Shown in pieces: positions 7,212 through 17,400 of a stretch of DNA of 64,000 nt. The translations under genes and the position numbers were made by a program. Position 1 is the stretch's first letter, and the number at the start of each line of letters is the position of its first letter. The notes under the pieces are model-generated. The model ran no database searches. It was not told where the DNA came from and saw only the letters and a program-made list of their open reading frames with translations. The DNA lies in NCBI GenBank assembly GCA_964411985.1, contig CAYPNF010000022.1, positions 62,001 through 126,000 of the forward strand, given 5' to 3'. The stretch comes from CAYPNF01 sp964411985 (lineage in GTDB: Bacteria > Verrucomicrobiota > Verrucomicrobiia > Limisphaerales > J093).

Positions 7212-8462
7212 CTAACCGCTGCGCTCATCCCAGGACTGATTGGGTCGGGGTCGTCCTCGTTTAAGTCCTAGGTCGCTTTCATAAGAGCCGAGCTTCATCG
7301 CTCGGCCCTTTTTTGTGGCCCTAGCCTCAACGCCCAACGTCGCCAGTCTACGTCTTGCCATCTCGGCTGCACTGCCTTCGGGAGATTGGATGACAATCTG
7401 CTCCAGGATACTCGCTGCTCGCGCCGCGTCTCCAGTTTGAGTAACCAGGATATCGACCATGTAATTGAGCCAGCGGTGTTTCTGGGCGAGCGGAGCAAAG
7501 GGCTGGTCCACGAGTTGTTGCAGTTGGTCCAGAGCAAGTTCTGGCAATCCGAGATCTTGCGCGTAAATCATCGCCAACTCCTCTCGGGTCTGGTTGTCCT
7601 CAGGAAACTGTTCCAGCTGCGCTACCATTTCGCGAACGCGGCGATCAACGACGGTTTTCTGGAATTCCTTCTCCCGAAAGGGATTCTGCAGACTGAGCCC
7701 CTCGGCAGCCTGGGGAACGGCCATCCTCACCGGCGCTTCCCCCGATTTCGAATGAAGATGCGCCAACCGTTGTGTTGCGAAGTGGGCTTCGCTTGAGTTC
7801 GGGTAGAGTTCCATGATCCGCTCGAAGGTTCTGCGGGCGGGAGCGAGGTCCGTGAGGTATTTGATCTGCCAATCCGCAAGTCGAGTCAAGGCTGCCGCCG
7901 TGTTCTTTGGACTGTGCTTGTTTGGCTGCACGAGATGTTCGATGCTTCGCTGGGCCGATTCGAGATCATGCAAGTCCTCGGCGTAGATCTCTGCCATCAT
8001 CATCCAACAACCGTAATGATCAGGAAAACTCTCCAGCTGTGTTCGGATCGCTTCAACCGCCTCATGGTATCGGCCCTGTTTTCGGTTTGCCTCGGCGATG
8101 GAGAGTAGTGGCTCCGGTGTCAGTTCGGTGTCTCCGCCGTCGTACAGCTGTGCAAAGAACTTCCCGACGGCTTCGACCAGTGGGTTGATCCAAATTAGCG
8201 CGAACAAGACTCCTCCGACCGCTGCCAGAGGCACACCTCCAAAAGCAGCGACGTAGTCGCCACGCAGGAGCAGAGGACCAACGCAGAAAACCAAGAAAGC
8301 GACCACCCCCAGGCTCAGTCCCCAGCGCTTCACCAACGTGCCAGGGTCATCGCTTTTTCGCAGTCGCCAGACGCAGAAATAGATCACCGCCGCTACCAGG
8401 CCTGTTAGTACCAGGATCGCCAGAACCACTTCACCGGTACTTCCTGAATCCTCCCGCTGCAT
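7212..8462 (-). CDS. TPR membrane protein
   Basis: A protein of about 416 aa starting at ATG 8462 (MQREDSGSTGEVV); a TTG at 8501 in the same frame would overlap the end of pilT. Two or three hydrophobic segments occupy the first ~110 residues (VVLAILVLTGLVAAVIYF, then VVAFLVFCVGPLLL, then a third around FGGVPLAAVGGVLFAL). They are followed by a long cytosolic or periplasmic region of tetratricopeptide-type helices, such as LLSIAEANRKQGRYHEAVEA and LADWQIKYLTDLAPARRTFE. The C-terminus is basic. It is downstream of and probably coupled to pilT, so a role in pilus or envelope assembly is a reasonable inference but is not shown. Confidence 0.8.
   Translation of the reverse strand: MQREDSGSTGEVVLAILVLTGLVAAVIYFCVWRLRKSDDPGTLVKRWGLSLGVVAFLVFCVGPLLLRGDYVAAFGGVPLAAVGGVLFALIWINPLVEAVGKFFAQLYDGGDTELTPEPLLSIAEANRKQGRYHEAVEAIRTQLESFPDHYGCWMMMAEIYAEDLHDLESAQRSIEHLVQPNKHSPKNTAAALTRLADWQIKYLTDLAPARRTFERIMELYPNSSEAHFATQRLAHLHSKSGEAPVRMAVPQAAEGLSLQNPFREKEFQKTVVDRRVREMVAQLEQFPEDNQTREELAMIYAQDLGLPELALDQLQQLVDQPFAPLAQKHRWLNYMVDILVTQTGDAARAASILEQIVIQSPEGSAAEMARRRLATLGVEARATKKGRAMKLGSYESDLGLKRGRPRPNQSWDERSG
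7287..7314 (+). terminator. Rho-independent terminator (plus strand) inside the 3' end of the opposing TPR gene
   Basis: A perfect 7-bp stem GCCGAGC/GCTCGGC with a 6-nt loop is followed by CC and six T residues. It reads in the direction of the lipoprotein gene, whose stop lies 95 bp upstream, yet it overlaps codons of the minus-strand TPR protein. Confidence 0.75.
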
Positions 8463-8481
8463 AAAGGTGGATTGAGATGGG

Positions 8482-9537
8482 TTAACCGTTGCGCTTCGCA
8501 ATCCGCTCGGGGTTTCTAGCGCGAGACAGAGCCGCGTCGTAACTGATCTGGCATCGGCAGTACAGATCGTGCAGACAAGCGTCGAGCAACATCATTCCGT
8601 CCCGCCCTCCGGTCTGGATGATAGTCTCCAACATATGAAGTTGATTCTCGCGGATCACGTTCCTTGCCGCGCTGTTAGCGACCAGCAGTTCATAGGCCAG
8701 CACGCGTCGGCTACGGTCGAGGCTGGGAAGCAACTCCTGGCTTATGATTCCTTGCAGGCTGTTCGCCAGCTGCAGGATGACTTGCCGCTGGGCATTGCCT
8801 TCGAAGACTCCCACGATGCGCTCGATCGCTTGAAACACGCTTGGACTGTGGAGCGTTGCCAGTACCAAGTGGCCGGTCTCCGCCGCCGTGAGCGCGGTGG
8901 CGATGGTCTCATGGTCTCGCAACTCCCCGACAACGATTACATCAGGATCCTGCCGCAGCACGTGGACGAGCGCCCGGTTGAAAGAGTGGGTGTCCGTTCT
9001 CACCTCTTGTTGAACCACAATCGCCCGTTTGTTCGGATGCACGAATTCGATCGGGTCCTCAATGGTCACAACCTTGCAGCGGCGCTCAGTGTTGATGAGC
9101 TGGACGAGGTAATTCAGGGTGGTCGTCTTCCCTGAACCGGTCGGTCCCGTCACCAAGAGCAGCCCATTGGGACGCTGGGAAAGCTCATCCAGTTTGGCGG
9201 GCAGGCCGAGATCCTCCCGCGACATGACGTAATCGCCACAGAAACGAAAACAGTACTCCGGGTGGTTTCCGCAACGATACATGGTGACCCGGACACGTCC
9301 TATCTGGGGACGTTCGATCGAGAAACAGAGCTCCCACTCCCGAGCGAAGACCTCCAACTGTTCACGAGGCAGGAGGTACTGGGCGATCTCGTCGAGGTCC
9401 TTGGCCGTCAAAGGTTCGTCGTCTGCGAGAATGATCTCTCCGTTGATCCGGTATGCTGGAGGTACGCCCTGCACGATGTGCAAATCGGACGCCCCACGGT
9501 CCACGGCCTGGATCAGCATTCGGTCCACGTCTCTCAT
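8482..9537 (-). CDS. pilT: PilT-family retraction ATPase
   Basis: A 351-aa hexameric ATPase that powers type IV pilus retraction. The start is set at ATG 9537 because it forms an ATGA overlap with the stop of the preceding TPR gene and gives the usual PilT length; the longer GTG frame only adds a Ser/Pro-rich, low-complexity leader. Motifs seen are Walker A GPTGSGKTTT, the Asp-box region VVTIEDPIEFVH, Walker B DVIVVGELRD, the His box TGHLVLATLHS and the C-terminal AARNVIRE, which corresponds to the AIRNLIRE motif diagnostic of PilT. The pseudopilin-like gene at 34988 is the only pilin-related gene elsewhere in the window. Confidence 0.92.
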   Translation of the reverse strand: MRDVDRMLIQAVDRGASDLHIVQGVPPAYRINGEIILADDEPLTAKDLDEIAQYLLPREQLEVFAREWELCFSIERPQIGRVRVTMYRCGNHPEYCFRFCGDYVMSREDLGLPAKLDELSQRPNGLLLVTGPTGSGKTTTLNYLVQLINTERRCKVVTIEDPIEFVHPNKRAIVVQQEVRTDTHSFNRALVHVLRQDPDVIVVGELRDHETIATALTAAETGHLVLATLHSPSVFQAIERIVGVFEGNAQRQVILQLANSLQGIISQELLPSLDRSRRVLAYELLVANSAARNVIRENQLHMLETIIQTGGRDGMMLLDACLHDLYCRCQISYDAALSRARNPERIAKRNG

Positions 9538-10343
9538 AGGCCCGGGTGGAATAATCGCCGAAGGAACCCCGTCATTCGTTTGTGAAGTGGCAGACTCTGG
9601 ACTTCCAGAGTCAGTTCCTGAAGTCCCACTAGGCGAGGATTCAGTTGCCTGGTTTGGAGAAGGGAATGGTGGGCTGCCTCTCCTAACCCAAGCGCGATCT
9701 GGCACCGTGTGGTCTCTAGCCAGATTACCGCCGCAGTCGTCTCACGTGCCATTGCGGCTTTCAAATACTTAAGCGCACGAACGAATTGCTCATGGTATGC
9801 GCACACCCGGGCGATGAGCCAGCCCCAGAGCCAATCCCCTTTGGCGTATTCCAAGACCCGGGAAAAGCAGTGCTCGGCGCGATCTTCATAGTGCCCAGCG
9901 AACACGGCCCCTCTTGAAAGCCAGACGAAAGGGTTTTCCTTTCCCTCCTCGACCGCTGAGTCGGAAAAGGCCATAGCACTCTCAAATTCGCCAAGACGAG
10001 CTAAGGCAAAAGCCTTAGCAGCCAATAAGTTAGGATTCTGTGGGAAACGCTCCAAGGCTTGATCAGCCCACCGCTTCGCTTGCTCTGCATCCCCCAGTTC
10101 CAGTAGCATGTGCACCTGACCCGCCCAAGCCTCTGCGTCACTTGGGTTCTCGGCTTGCGCACGCGAATACCAGCGCAGGGCTTGCTCAAAATCGCCCTCA
10201 CGTAGCTTCTCCTGGGCGAGCCGATGCGATTCCCCCTGTTTCGCGCCAAGCACATCCTCCGCCCCCTTACGGGAGCGATTCGCATCTTGGAACTCCAAAT
10301 GGATGAACCTGCTCACGGCTTTCCTTGCCTCAATCCGATGCAT
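9534..10343 (-). CDS. TPR-repeat protein upstream of pilT
   Basis: A ~269-aa soluble protein built from TPR units: EKLREGDFEQALRWYSRAQ, AEAWAGQVHMLLELGDAEQA, NLLAAKAFALARLGEFESA and so on. No signal peptide is visible. The start is uncertain: ATG 10343 is the longest, and internal GTG/ATG choices could remove a ~20-40-residue basic leader. Its TGA overlaps the pilT ATG by one base (ATGA), so translational coupling is expected. Together with the membrane TPR protein on the other side, it brackets pilT and may be an accessory or assembly factor. Confidence 0.78.
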   Translation of the reverse strand: MHRIEARKAVSRFIHLEFQDANRSRKGAEDVLGAKQGESHRLAQEKLREGDFEQALRWYSRAQAENPSDAEAWAGQVHMLLELGDAEQAKRWADQALERFPQNPNLLAAKAFALARLGEFESAMAFSDSAVEEGKENPFVWLSRGAVFAGHYEDRAEHCFSRVLEYAKGDWLWGWLIARVCAYHEQFVRALKYLKAAMARETTAAVIWLETTRCQIALGLGEAAHHSLLQTRQLNPRLVGLQELTLEVQSLPLHKRMTGFLRRLFHPGL

Positions 10344-10467
10344 CCGCCGACATCATTCGCCAGCATCGCCACAGAGCAGATACTCGATGGGATCGTACCG
10401 GCTTCGCTACAATATGATGCAAAACAATGGGCCAATCAAGGGTTTAGACAGGACAATCCAGATTGGC

Positions 10468-11643
10468 TCACGGTTCAGGCCGAAGGAACCGCTCTGCTGC
10501 CAGATCGGCGAACCGGAGGCCGGTTCGCGTGAGCCTGAATCCATGCCCATCCAACACCCCGAATCCCCGCTCACAAAGCCACGCCAAGTCTGCATTCCAT
10601 TCCTGCTTCAGATCGAAACCGGTAATGCTGTGGAATTCCTCGAATTCCCACCCTACATTCATCCGCAGGCCAAACGCGCCGATCTCTCCCGCCCTGGCCA
10701 ACGGCGACAATTCCTCTGAGGACTCAACGGGGGATCTGCCTTCTTCAAGTAGGTCGCAGTAAAGGAGGGTATTAGCCCACTTCCGGCTCCGGACCCCCCC
10801 ACAGTAGCTGGTGGCACTGGGCCCAAGCCCATGAAACTCACCTCCCCGCCAGTAGTTTACATTGTGAAGTGATGCGCGAAGTGGGATCCGTCCAGTCTCA
10901 CCCGCAAGGAGGCGAGCAAAGTTTGCAATTTCATACTGCTGATACCCAGCATTTCCCGAAACGTCCACCAGTTCCTCGTACATTCGGCAGGTCAGGTCCT
11001 CATCAACATCGATCTCACCCGCCTCAAGTTGGGCAAACAGAGGGGTATCCTCTTCATAGGTGACTTCATAGCAGGAGAGGTGATCCGGTCCGAGGTTGAT
11101 TGCCTCCTGAAGGGTCGATTGCCACGTCTGAAGGCTCTGACCTGGGATCCCAAACATGAGATCGAGGCCAATGTTATCAAAACCGACATCCCGCAACAGT
11201 TCGTAAGTGAGGAATACCATTTCGCGGCTGTGAACTCGACCCAACCTGGCGAGCAACGGAGAATCCATCGATTGTACTCCCATGGAGATGCGGTTGACTC
11301 CATGATCCTTTAGGAGACTGGCTTTTTCCTTGGAGAGGGTGGCTGGGTTGCACTCCACGGTCCATTCTGCCGCTCCCCCAAGTCCCTGTTTGTGAAGCGC
11401 CTTCAGGATGCGATCCCATTGTTCAACAGAGAGAATAGTGGGTGTACCCCCTCCAAAGTAGAGCGTGGTGGGCGGGCGACGCGGATGAAGTGTATCCAGT
11501 TCCCGACTGAGGGCAGCGACGTAGCGATCAATGATGCCGCCGACCGGAGGCGCTGAGTAGAAAGCACAATACTCGCACTTGTGTGCGCAAAACGGCACGT
11601 GGAAGTAATAGCTCCCAACCCCCTCTGCAATGGCTCTCGTCAC
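10468..11643 (-). CDS. hemW: Radical SAM HemW-type protein (coproporphyrinogen III oxidase-like)
   Basis: A 391-aa protein of the HemN/HemW radical SAM family. The [4Fe-4S]-binding motif is FCAHKCEYCAF (CxxxCxxC). It is followed by TTLYFGGGTPTIL, ECNPATLSKEKA, RISMGVQSMD and LMFGIPGQSL, and by the HemW-type HNVNYWRGGEFHGLGPSA. The N-terminus is short and lacks the extension of true oxygen-independent HemN, which favours HemW, a heme chaperone or insertion protein, over a coproporphyrinogen dehydrogenase. The start codon appears to be GTG 11643. It lies upstream of the TPR-pilT run on the same strand with a ~125-bp gap. Confidence 0.88.
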   Translation of the reverse strand: MTRAIAEGVGSYYFHVPFCAHKCEYCAFYSAPPVGGIIDRYVAALSRELDTLHPRRPPTTLYFGGGTPTILSVEQWDRILKALHKQGLGGAAEWTVECNPATLSKEKASLLKDHGVNRISMGVQSMDSPLLARLGRVHSREMVFLTYELLRDVGFDNIGLDLMFGIPGQSLQTWQSTLQEAINLGPDHLSCYEVTYEEDTPLFAQLEAGEIDVDEDLTCRMYEELVDVSGNAGYQQYEIANFARLLAGETGRIPLRASLHNVNYWRGGEFHGLGPSATSYCGGVRSRKWANTLLYCDLLEEGRSPVESSEELSPLARAGEIGAFGLRMNVGWEFEEFHSITGFDLKQEWNADLAWLCERGFGVLDGHGFRLTRTGLRFADLAAERFLRPEP

Positions 11644-11788
11644 CCGAGAACTTTACCGAACACCCCGCAAAGAAGCTACATCATTGGTACTCCACCAAAA
11701 TCGATTCAGCCACGGAACCCCCAGGGTAATCCAACCACCATCGCCCGTGCGAACCAGCTTCCGCGACCAATCCGACAAGCGTCTCCGC

Positions 11789-11995
11789 TTAGGCGGCAGC
11801 CGCCTGCACATTCTGGGCGCGATATCCTTTGGGCGACTCCATCAGCTCATATGTGACCAGTTGTCCCTCTTTGAGGGACTTATACCCGTTTCCTTGAATG
11901 GCGCTATAGTGCACAAAGATGTCCGTCCCATCCTCTGGCACGATGAAGCCAAATCCCTTTCGGTTGTCAAACCACTTAACCTTGCCTGTTGCCAT
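11789..11995 (-). CDS. Cold-shock domain protein
   Basis: A 68-aa single cold-shock domain (OB fold) that binds single-stranded RNA or DNA. MATGKVKWFDNRKGFGFI contains RNP1 (KGFGFI) and DIFVHYSAI is RNP2; the C-terminus ends in short alanines. The ORF extends further upstream, but the conserved MATGKVKWF start at ATG 11995 is the natural one and gives the standard family length. The ~100-nt leader upstream suits the post-transcriptional control typical of csp genes. Confidence 0.95.
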   Translation of the reverse strand: MATGKVKWFDNRKGFGFIVPEDGTDIFVHYSAIQGNGYKSLKEGQLVTYELMESPKGYRAQNVQAAAA

Positions 11996-12085
11996 ATGAC
12001 CAGTGACGCTAGAATCTTCAACTTGAGACACGACCCAGACCCCGATGGGCTGGTTGGGTACTGGCCCATCGCGTCCAACGACAAG

Positions 12086-12114
12086 ACCATTGCACAAAGG
12101 ATGACTAACGTCAA
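12086..12114 (-). promoter_or_regulatory. Possible sigma70 promoter for the cold-shock gene
   Basis: On the minus strand TTGACG (12114-12109) is followed after 17 nt by AATGGT (12091-12086). The -35 is good and the -10 poor. It would leave a leader of about 85 nt before ATG 11995. Confidence 0.25.
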
Positions 12115-12132
12115 GTATTAGAGTTACTCAGT

Positions 12133-12723
12133 CTAGCCGTTCTCCATTTTGAGAGAAAAGCTCCGCAGCGTTCTGTAAACCGGCCCTTGCGGAGTGAGTT
12201 GGCTGCTGATCAGTTCGGCTCCTGAAGGGGACCATTCTCCCAGCAACCCCACGCGCGACAGGGCGGAATCCAAGTCGGACGTGAAAAGTGAGTTCCGCCG
12301 CTGCAGGCGAAGGCGACCGATGGTGAGATGCGGCCGAAAAGGCTGGGTTTCCTCGTGGCTACCAACTCCTCGAGCCGCCAGAGCCACCGCATTCCGCAGA
12401 TCGACTAGGGCAGCGAGGTCGCCAGAAAGACCTGCCCAGACAACACGCGGAGAGGATGAGTTTGGGAAGCACCCGGCCTTCTCGATCGTTAGGCGTGGCA
12501 CGTCTTTCTGGCAGAGAGCCGCCGCCAGGGCCTCAGTGAGGGCTGGCAGGGAATCCGACGCAACCTCCCCGAGAAACGAAAGTGTGAGGTGCACCTGCGC
12601 TGGATTCACCCACCGCACCTCGGTGCCCGAGATGCCGAGCTGAATCTGCCGTTGGGTCTTCCGAATTGCAGCTTGGAATTCTGCGGGAGGCCATAGGGCT
12701 ACGAATGCCCGGACCGATTCCAT
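12133..12723 (-). CDS. thpR: RNA 2',3'-cyclic phosphodiesterase
   Basis: A 196-aa member of the 2H phosphoesterase superfamily (ThpR/LigT). The two catalytic H-x-T-[LI] motifs are VHLTLSFLGE near residue 45 and PHLTIGRL near residue 130. The N-terminal MESVRAFVALWPPAEFQAAI is characteristic. ATG 12723 is chosen because it sits just before this strand; the longer frame adds an arginine-rich, non-conserved leader. The enzyme hydrolyses 2',3'-cyclic phosphates at RNA ends. It lies between the cold-shock gene and the aldo/keto reductase on the same strand. Confidence 0.88.
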   Translation of the reverse strand: MESVRAFVALWPPAEFQAAIRKTQRQIQLGISGTEVRWVNPAQVHLTLSFLGEVASDSLPALTEALAAALCQKDVPRLTIEKAGCFPNSSSPRVVWAGLSGDLAALVDLRNAVALAARGVGSHEETQPFRPHLTIGRLRLQRRNSLFTSDLDSALSRVGLLGEWSPSGAELISSQLTPQGPVYRTLRSFSLKMENG

Positions 12724-12837
12724 ACAAGGAGTGGCTCTGGTTGTGACGATTCGTCGAACACGGCTGAAGGCAGCCATGTGCTCAAGGTCGCCGTGGCTGC
12801 CGGTCGTGCTGGTCCCCGGCAGGGGCGGCTCCCCGCC

Positions 12838-13782
12838 TCAAGGAAGTCGTTGCCCCAGCGCCGCCTCGTAGAGGCGGTACCACTCCTCACGCGAAAGTGA
12901 GATGGATGGGCTGTTTGCGGCCTCACGAATTCGGTCGGGGTTGGTGGAACCGACGATTGGAATGATGTTGCTCGGGTGTTTGAGCAGCCAAGCAAGCGCA
13001 ATAGCAGCTTTGGGGGCGCCATGGCCCCGAGCGACTTGCTCCAAAGCAGCGTTGAGTCTCTGCTTGTGGGCGTGATTTGGATCCTGCATATCTACGCCTG
13101 AACCGCTTCCGAGCCGTCCCCCAGCTAGCGGGCTCCATGCCATAGGGGTGATTCGCTCCGCCAAACAGAGATCCAGGGCTCCATCCTGGAACGGATCCAG
13201 GTGAGCTAGGCTTATCTCGATTTGGTTGGCGATGAGCTTCATGGGGCAAGCTCTCTGTAGCGTTGTCACTTGCGATGGCCGGAAATTACTGACGCCGAAC
13301 TCCCGGACTTTTCCGCTCTGTTTGAGTCGATCAAACGCCTCTGCAACCTCGGTCGGCTCACACAGCAGGTCTGGCCGGTGCAGCAGATACAGGTCAATGG
13401 TCTCCACTCCCAATCTCTGGAGGGACCGTTCGCAAGAACCCACGATGTACTGAGCTGAGAAGTCGTAACGGTAAGGAGCCTGAGGATCCGGGTCGCCAGG
13501 CACTCGGATTCCACACTTGGTGGCAATCACGATCTGCTTGCGCATCGCGGGAGCCTGTTTCAGAGCTTTACCGAAAATCGTCTCTGCGACGCCAGCACAA
13601 TAGACGTCGGCAAGATCGTAGAGCGTGTAGCCGTGTTCGAAAGCCGCGAGAACGGCCGCCTGGCCATGGGCTTCCTTTTCAGGAGTTACTAACTGCGGAT
13701 CCCCGGTTCCGGCGAGGCGCCAACAACCGTATGCGACTCTGCTGGATTGGAGCGAACTGGTTCCGAGATGGACCGTGGTCAT
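12838..13782 (-). CDS. Aldo/keto reductase
   Basis: A 314-aa NADPH-dependent oxidoreductase with a TIM barrel. The catalytic tetrad is recognisable: Asp and Tyr in YTLYDLADVY, Lys in VIATKCGIR and His in LYLLHRPDL. GVSNFRPSQV and IIPIVGSTNPDRI (cofactor-binding loops) are present. The start is ATG 13782; GTG 13791 would add three residues. The motif spacing is closest to the YdhF-type branch. The substrate is unknown. Confidence 0.9.
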   Translation of the reverse strand: MTTVHLGTSSLQSSRVAYGCWRLAGTGDPQLVTPEKEAHGQAAVLAAFEHGYTLYDLADVYCAGVAETIFGKALKQAPAMRKQIVIATKCGIRVPGDPDPQAPYRYDFSAQYIVGSCERSLQRLGVETIDLYLLHRPDLLCEPTEVAEAFDRLKQSGKVREFGVSNFRPSQVTTLQRACPMKLIANQIEISLAHLDPFQDGALDLCLAERITPMAWSPLAGGRLGSGSGVDMQDPNHAHKQRLNAALEQVARGHGAPKAAIALAWLLKHPSNIIPIVGSTNPDRIREAANSPSISLSREEWYRLYEAALGQRLP

Positions 13783-13871
13783 AGGTTTCACAGACTTTTA
13801 GTCCCATTTTTAGCGGTTGAAAACTCTTTTCCAACGCGATATGACGATTGTGTTCATACCAAGCACCCATT

Positions 13872-14405
13872 ATGAGGATTGAGGATTTGAGATTTGGTCA
13901 ACGAGTTAAGCACCCCGGCCACGGTCTGGGGACCGTCAAGGCTATCAGTGAGCATACCATCGACGTGCGATTTGATGATGGAGTGCTTCGCACCATCTCC
14001 CCCATCGCCAGTGGGCTGACGCCATCGGAGCCAACTATCACCGCCAATGGGCTTGACGTGCCCATGGCCACTTTCATTCGTCAAACGGTGGAAGCAACAG
14101 CATCTGTTCTGGGATTACAGAGGCCGGAGGGGATAGTGGAACAACTTGCTTCTCGGTGGCACGGAGGGCGGATCGTGATGCACCCTCACGACCCAACGCT
14201 TACCACCAAGGAGGTGGAACTGGAAGTTTTCTTCCACAAAATCGTGATGCTGCGAAACAACCTTCGGGTTCTTGAGCAAAAGGTCAATGCGCATGCCGGG
14301 CTAGCTGACTCGGAGAAGTTTGAGCTTCAGCAATACATCACCAAGTGCTATGGATCGATGACAACGTTCAATCTTCTCTTCAAAGAAAAAGAGGATTACT
14401 TCTGA
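13872..14405 (+). CDS. Hypothetical protein with N-terminal SH3-like (CarD-like) strand region
   Basis: A 177-aa protein starting at ATG 13872 (MRIEDLRFGQRVKHPGHGLG). The first ~45 residues, with VKHPGHGLGTVKAISEH followed by VRFDDGVLRTI, look like a small beta-barrel of the kind found in CarD/RapA-type or Tudor-like domains. The rest is predicted helical, ending in FELQQYITKCYGSMTTFN. No enzyme motif is visible. Its 3' end overlaps the convergent membrane/spermidine-synthase-like gene by 10 bp. I do not recognise a named family. Confidence 0.65.
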   Translation: MRIEDLRFGQRVKHPGHGLGTVKAISEHTIDVRFDDGVLRTISPIASGLTPSEPTITANGLDVPMATFIRQTVEATASVLGLQRPEGIVEQLASRWHGGRIVMHPHDPTLTTKEVELEVFFHKIVMLRNNLRVLEQKVNAHAGLADSEKFELQQYITKCYGSMTTFNLLFKEKEDYF

Positions 14406-17400
14406 CGCGGTTGCAGGCGGTCTTGAAAAGAGACCGCTACTTTTCGATATACCAGCGACAAGTACGCATCGGACGATTCGCCGAGAGCCGTGGTGTAATT
14501 ACGGATTACGGCGTCCTGGCAAAGCATGGCGGCCTCCTCCTTTTTTCCGGCCCTCCAAAGGCCGTCAATCACCATCCCCAGCACTCGTTTCGGCGTCTCC
14601 GGGGAGATACTGAAGTCCGGAGGACCAGCTGCGTCGGTATTGGCATCGAAAGCAGCCTTTGCCAGGTCAAAGCATCCCATGTAGTCGCCCAAGTCGGATC
14701 GAAGCTCAGCCAGGTAGAGTTGATAGACGCGTCGGTACTTAGGATCATACCGAAGCAAAGCCGTTAAAGACTCTACGAGATTCGTGGAGGAGGGCGTAAA
14801 GAAGACGGCCCTGTGGTTGCGGTAGGCATTCATGGCGTGGTAGGTGTAGTACCGTAGCAGCCTGGGATCAGTGGCGGCCTCCTTGACTAGCAGCGGGTAA
14901 TGGGGGGAGAGCCGCACTGTTTCTCGTTCCGAATCGGTGTAGGTGCTTGCAACGCGGGTCGATAGAGCCAGCGGTTCGACGTTGCCCGGGTCCTCCTGAC
15001 TCCAACGGGAGAGCAAAGCGCGGATGAGAGCTGGGCGCACATCCCGGTTGTCGAAGTAATAGTTCCGAAAGGCATCGTAGTCGGCTTTGGGAATCTTGCG
15101 ATCGCGGTAGTATTCCCGCAGGAGGACTGTTCCTTGCGGTGATTGGTTTTCATCGAGTTGAAGCCACTCTTGGGCATCCTGACGCAGGAAGAAGGCCTTT
15201 TGGGCTGCATACTCGAGTACTGGGTAATAGTCGCTGTGGATGGGGGTATTCAGGGAGGCAAGATAGGGAGCGTTCTCAGGAGAGAGGATCTCATGAGCGA
15301 GGAAGACGCCGAAGCGCTCGAGCTTCATGCGGCGGCAGTCTTCCAAAACGCCCGGCTCCTGGAAGCGACGCTCCATCCTTGCCAGGTCACGGTTCAAGGG
15401 TTGAGAGGAACCCAAGAGCATAACATCCCCCGTCGCGCCCTGCCAGACGGATACGTGGCGAAAGACGGAAGCGAAAGTCGCGAGCATGATATCGAAGACC
15501 TTATCGTTGGTTTCGTAGGTTTGAATCCACTGCACCATCAGCCCGTCGGGCTGGAGTTTCGAGCGGCAGGTCTCGTAGAATTCACGGGTGAAGACGCCGG
15601 CCACGCCTGCCATCCAAGGGTTGGAAGGTTCACTGATCAAGACGTCATACTGCTGTGAGGTCAGCTGCATGAACGTTTTGGCGTCTTCGAGGTGCAAGTG
15701 CGTTTTGGGGTTTTCGAGGACGTTATCGTTGTGAGCTGCGAAGTATTTAGCCGCCGCGGCGACTTCTGGTGAGATCTCCACGACGTCCAACCGCTCCACC
15801 GAGGGATGGCGCAAAGCAGATCCGCAGGTGACCCCGCTCCCCAACCCGACGACGAGCACCTGTTTGGGTGCTGGGTGCTGGATGAGCGGCACATGGGCGA
15901 CGAGGATCTGCGTACCCATGTCCAGCCCTAAGCTGGCGTCGGTCTTTCCATTCACTTTGAGCCAGAGTTTCATAGGCGAGGATTTGTCCTCGATCACGGC
16001 AACGCTAGAGCCTGCTCCATCTCTGTAGTAGGCTAGGTTGATATTGCGTACGCTCCGCTTGTACGCGGCTACCGTCTCAGGTCCTTGCCCGATGCGAAAG
16101 AGGCCCAGCGAGAAAGCCCGCTCCCAGCGGAAGGCGAAAAGGTTCCCCGCCCCCCAGACCACCAGCAACCCTATGAGCAAAGTGATTGCGGACCACCCCC
16201 AAAACGACCGAAGACGGTGCCGGGCGAATATGGCAGCCGCGATGCCGACATTGAGCACGAGTCCCAGTGCAAAAGTGCGGGCCAAGCCCAACGCGGGAAG
16301 AAACCAGAGCCCAGTCATGGCTGCACCCAAAACTGTCCCTAACGTGTTAATAGCAAATACTTTTCCTACTGAACTACCCGTGGTTCCAACGGTTTTCGTC
16401 GCAATCCGACTTGCCAAAGGGAGAGTCATCCCCAAACAGATCGCCGGGACTGCCATGACCGCGAAACAGATCAAGGCCTGTAGCCCTTCGTAGAGCGGAT
16501 AAGTAGCCTCCGTGCGATTCATGAACGAGGACAGGCGCGAAAACCAGTATGGAAGATACTCGTAGAGGAACATCGATAGGAATAGGGTCAGCGCAAGTGC
16601 CAGTTCCGCCTTCGCGAACGCTTCCATGGTTCCTTGTTCCTTCCAGCGATAGATCAGCCAGGCTCCGACGGCGATTCCAGTAATAAACGTGATGAGCATG
16701 AGCGAAAATGCGTGAGTGCTTGAGCCCATCACCAATGCCAAGAGTCGGGTCCAAGCCACCTCGTAAAGCATGGCCACAAATCCGGAAAGACCGATCCCAA
16801 TCAGGGCCAATCGCAAGTCATGCTGACTGAACTGCTCTTCTGGATTTGGGTCGGTTCTCCCCGAAGAGGGCTTCAGCGATGGCAGCGAAGACTCACTCTC
16901 CAGCGGATCCGCCTGAGACTCTTTCACCCAGCCGCTTAGGAGCAGACAGGCCGCCCCTGCCGCCAAGTTCAGCGCGGCACCCGCCTGGAGGGTCGATGGC
17001 AGACCCATGTCAGGTATCCAGACAAAATCCGCAACAACACACCCGGCCACCGCGCCGGCGCTGTTCACAAAATAGAGCACCGCCACGGAGGGGCGTAGTT
17101 CGCCAAGCGACCGGGTGACCAGCCGCGCGAGCAAGGGAAGCGATCCTCCCATGAGGATGGTTGGAAACAGGATGGCCGCCAAGCTGAACAAGAACTTGAG
17201 AACCACCACGTAGACCCCTCCTGCTTCCGCGCCCCTCGCAACCGAAAGGAAGGCTGCCTGGCAAAGATCGTAGTAGAAGGGAAAAGCGAGCGCATACGCA
17301 CCAATGCCGAGTTCGATCCACGCATAAAAGGCCAGAGGCCGCCGGGTGTGATCAGCACGGTTCCCAATCCACCAGTTTCCCAGGGCGAGCCCACCCATAA

